Assembly: GCA_964393825.1 (NCBI GenBank)
Contig: CAYMUY010000020.1
Location: 1-64,000, forward strand
Direction: 5' to 3'
From: PFJX01 sp964393825
Lineage (GTDB): Bacteria; Pseudomonadota; Gammaproteobacteria; Burkholderiales; Thiobacillaceae
DNA: 64,000 bases
Position numbers and translations under genes: made by a program. Each line of letters starts with the position of its first letter. Position 1 is the stretch's first letter. Under the pieces are notes generated by a model. It did no database searches and was not told the origin of the DNA. It saw only the letters and a program-made list of their open reading frames with translations. Shown in pieces: positions 62,217-64,000 of this stretch.

Positions 62217-62765
62217 ATGTGCCTGTCGCCCTACACCGGCTGGCAACACCTGACCCTGCTGATGGTTATGACATCGATCAGTCTATCGGCCTGGTGCCAA
62301 GGCACCGAGGCGGACCTGAGGGCGGCCTTCATCTATAACATCGCCAAATATGTGGACTGGCCCGCCGATGCCCTCCGCACCGATGCCGACGGCCTGGCGC
62401 TGTGCATGGTGGGTCGGCAGAACGAACTGATCGATGCCTTGAGCGCGCTGGACGGCAAACTGGTCAAAGGCCAACCCCTGAAGGTTCGGCACGCCGCCCG
62501 CAATGACAATCACAGTACCTGCCAGATCTTGGTGATGACTGACAGCGAAGCGGAGTATTTCACCCCCATTTTGCGTCGTCTGGAGGGCATGCCGGTGCTG
62601 ACGGTGAATGGCTCGGAACGTTTTCTGGACGCCGGCGGCGCCATCAGCCTGGTTCCAGAGGGCAGGAAAATCCGCTTCGACATCAACCTGGCCGCCACCC
62701 GGCGCAATAATCTGGTGTTGTCGTCCCAGCTCCTCAAGCTGGCGCGAACGGTGAGACAGCCATGA
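62217..62765 (+). CDS. YfiR-family periplasmic protein 2 (DUF4154)
   Basis: 182 residues, similar to the first copy: signal (TLLMVMTSISLSAWC), RAAFIYNIAKYVDWP, paired cysteines (LALCMVGRQNE, HSTCQILVMTD), and RKIRFDINLAATRRNNLVLSSQLLKLA. It starts two bases after the end of the second receptor and its stop overlaps the kinase ATG by four bases. Confidence 0.92.
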   Translation: MCLSPYTGWQHLTLLMVMTSISLSAWCQGTEADLRAAFIYNIAKYVDWPADALRTDADGLALCMVGRQNELIDALSALDGKLVKGQPLKVRHAARNDNHSTCQILVMTDSEAEYFTPILRRLEGMPVLTVNGSERFLDAGGAISLVPEGRKIRFDINLAATRRNNLVLSSQLLKLARTVRQP

Positions 62766-64000
62766 ATCCAACCCGTGTGCAGAACGCTCCTGACGATCGT
62801 GATCCCATGATGGCCGGCCCAGCCAAAGGAAACCGCATACCGCTGAGCAAGCGCCTGATTCGCATCAATCGAATCACCCTGACCATTGCCCTCTCCCTGG
62901 TCGCCTGCGTCGTCATCGTCAGCAGCTTCCTCCTCAGCCTGCACTCCCTGGGGCAGGGAACCGAGGTCAAGGCCAAGTTGCTGGCCGAGAACGCAAGCGC
63001 GGCCTTGGTATTCGGGGATGAACGCGCGGCTGAGGAACTGCTCAAGTCATTGAAGCATTCGCCCGATGTGCATGCAGCGGCCATCTATGGCATGGATGGC
63101 AAGGCGTTTGCCCGGTATATCGTCAAGGATCATCAGGTACCCGAATTCCTGCGATCGGTCGAAGCGGGCGTGAGCTATCCCGACATCGAATTCCTGCAGG
63201 TTGAACACGCGGTCCAGCAGGAGGGTCAGCGTCTTGGCACTATCTTGCTGATGGTCGACCTGGAATCCATATATGGCCAGATACTTTGGCAGATCCTGAT
63301 CACCGTGCTCGCCACCATCCTGGCCATGGTGATGGCCAGGTTATTGATGGGACGACTGAATGCCTCGGTGCTGAGTCCACTCCTGGGGTTGACCACCCTG
63401 ATGGATCGGGTTTCCGTCCAGGGCGACTACAGCGTCCGCGCCGAGTCCAGCGACATCCTAGAGATCGACCGGCTGGCGGCGGGATTCAACACCATGCTGG
63501 GCGAGATCGAGACCCGCAACGCCAGCTTGCGCGAACATCGCGACCACCTGGAAGAGCTGGTTGAAGGACGAACGACCGATCTGCGTGCGGCCAAGGAGTT
63601 GGCCGAAGCGGCGAGCAAGGCCAAGAGTGAGTTCCTGGCCACCATGAGCCATGAGATCCGCACGCCGATGAACGGCGTGCTGGGCATGAGCGAACTGTTG
63701 CTGGATGCCGGCCTGGATGCCAACCAGCGGCGTTATGCCGAGTCGGTGCTGAATTCCGGTCGACACCTGCTGGGCATCATCAACGACATCCTGGACTTCT
63801 CCAAGATCGAATCCGGCCATATGGAACTGGAGTCGGTGGAGTTCAATCTGGGTGATTTGATCGAGGACGTCGGGGCGATGTTCGTCCAATCGGCGGAAGA
63901 GAAAGAGCTGGAGCTGGTGATTCAACTTTCGCCCCCGAACTTGCCATTGATGGTGTGCGGCGATCCGTTCCGCCTGCGCCAGGTGCTGGCCAATCTGCTC
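62762..64000 (+). CDS. membrane sensor histidine kinase (CHASE8-like, HAMP, HisKA; cut by window end)
   Basis: At least 413 residues from the ATG at 62762, open at the window end. Two TM segments (about 36-60 and 176-198) flank an extracytoplasmic domain (LLAENASAALVFGDERAAEELLKSL) resembling CHASE8, then HAMP (PLLGLTTLMDRVSVQGDYSVRA), coiled coil, HisKA with SHEIRTPMNGVLGM and the start of the ATPase domain (VCGDPFRLRQVLANLL). The signal from receptors through YfiR could reach its periplasmic domain; this is inferred from gene order. Confidence 0.92.
   Translation, partial: MNPTRVQNAPDDRDPMMAGPAKGNRIPLSKRLIRINRITLTIALSLVACVVIVSSFLLSLHSLGQGTEVKAKLLAENASAALVFGDERAAEELLKSLKHSPDVHAAAIYGMDGKAFARYIVKDHQVPEFLRSVEAGVSYPDIEFLQVEHAVQQEGQRLGTILLMVDLESIYGQILWQILITVLATILAMVMARLLMGRLNASVLSPLLGLTTLMDRVSVQGDYSVRAESSDILEIDRLAAGFNTMLGEIETRNASLREHRDHLEELVEGRTTDLRAAKELAEAASKAKSEFLATMSHEIRTPMNGVLGMSELLLDAGLDANQRRYAESVLNSGRHLLGIINDILDFSKIESGHMELESVEFNLGDLIEDVGAMFVQSAEEKELELVIQLSPPNLPLMVCGDPFRLRQVLANLL

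Overview
The window is 64 kb of GC-rich bacterial chromosome, densely coded on both strands with no phage, integrase, intact insertion sequence or CRISPR array. Gene content and style (HypX and HoxV hydrogenase maturation, AcnA-type aconitase, Ppk1 next to a CYTH-CHAD protein, an aatA/uvrB divergent pair, an rne/rluC divergent pair, many PAS/GGDEF/EAL and hybrid kinase proteins) point to an environmental betaproteobacterium, probably of the Rhodocyclales or a relative. That placement is inference; no 16S gene is present.

Layout. 1-937: 5' part of gyrA. 1.1-11.5 kb: a long minus-strand [NiFe]-hydrogenase maturation operon read hoxV-hypA-hypB-hypF-hypC-hypD-(HEAGH membrane protein)-mntA-hepT-hypE-hypX. 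No hydrogenase structural gene lies in the window. Three related REP-like palindromes lie here, two of them in frame inside hypF and hoxV. 11.5-19.9 kb: signalling block with a GGDEF-EAL protein and a hybrid kinase that share the same N-terminal sensor, a CheB-CheR-PAS fusion, and a universal stress protein. 20-25 kb: ion transporter, ppk1 and a divergent CYTH-CHAD gene. 25-27.7 kb: acnA. 27.7-29.9 kb: a small islet of toxin-antitoxin-like modules with palindromic repeats, a duplicated copy of the acnA terminator, and one toxin broken by a stop codon. 30-32.6 kb: clpB with a recognisable heat-shock promoter.

32.7-37.7 kb: small envelope and housekeeping genes (LpxR-like, OmpH-like, nuclease, HDOD, FKBP, lipoprotein, VF530). 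37.8-41.2 kb: tRNA-Asn, aatA and uvrB. 41.4-44.2 kb: response regulator-TPR, kinase and low-molecular-weight phosphatase. 44.3-49.1 kb: rne, rluC and a HAD phosphatase. 49.1-54.2 kb: HTH-receiver regulator, Rieske protein, SppA, Rof-like protein, hybrid kinase. 54.2-57.1 kb: serS, mltF and tRNA-Ser(CGA).

57.7-64 kb (window end): a compact plus-strand operon of TonB-dependent receptor, YfiR-like protein, second receptor (frameshifted), second YfiR-like protein, then a membrane histidine kinase cut by the window end. The last cluster is the best candidate for an under-described system: a duplicated outer-membrane receptor plus periplasmic YfiR pair wired to one kinase. Other notable points are the toxin-antitoxin module coupled by an ATGA overlap to hypE, and the in-frame palindromes in hydrogenase maturation proteins.
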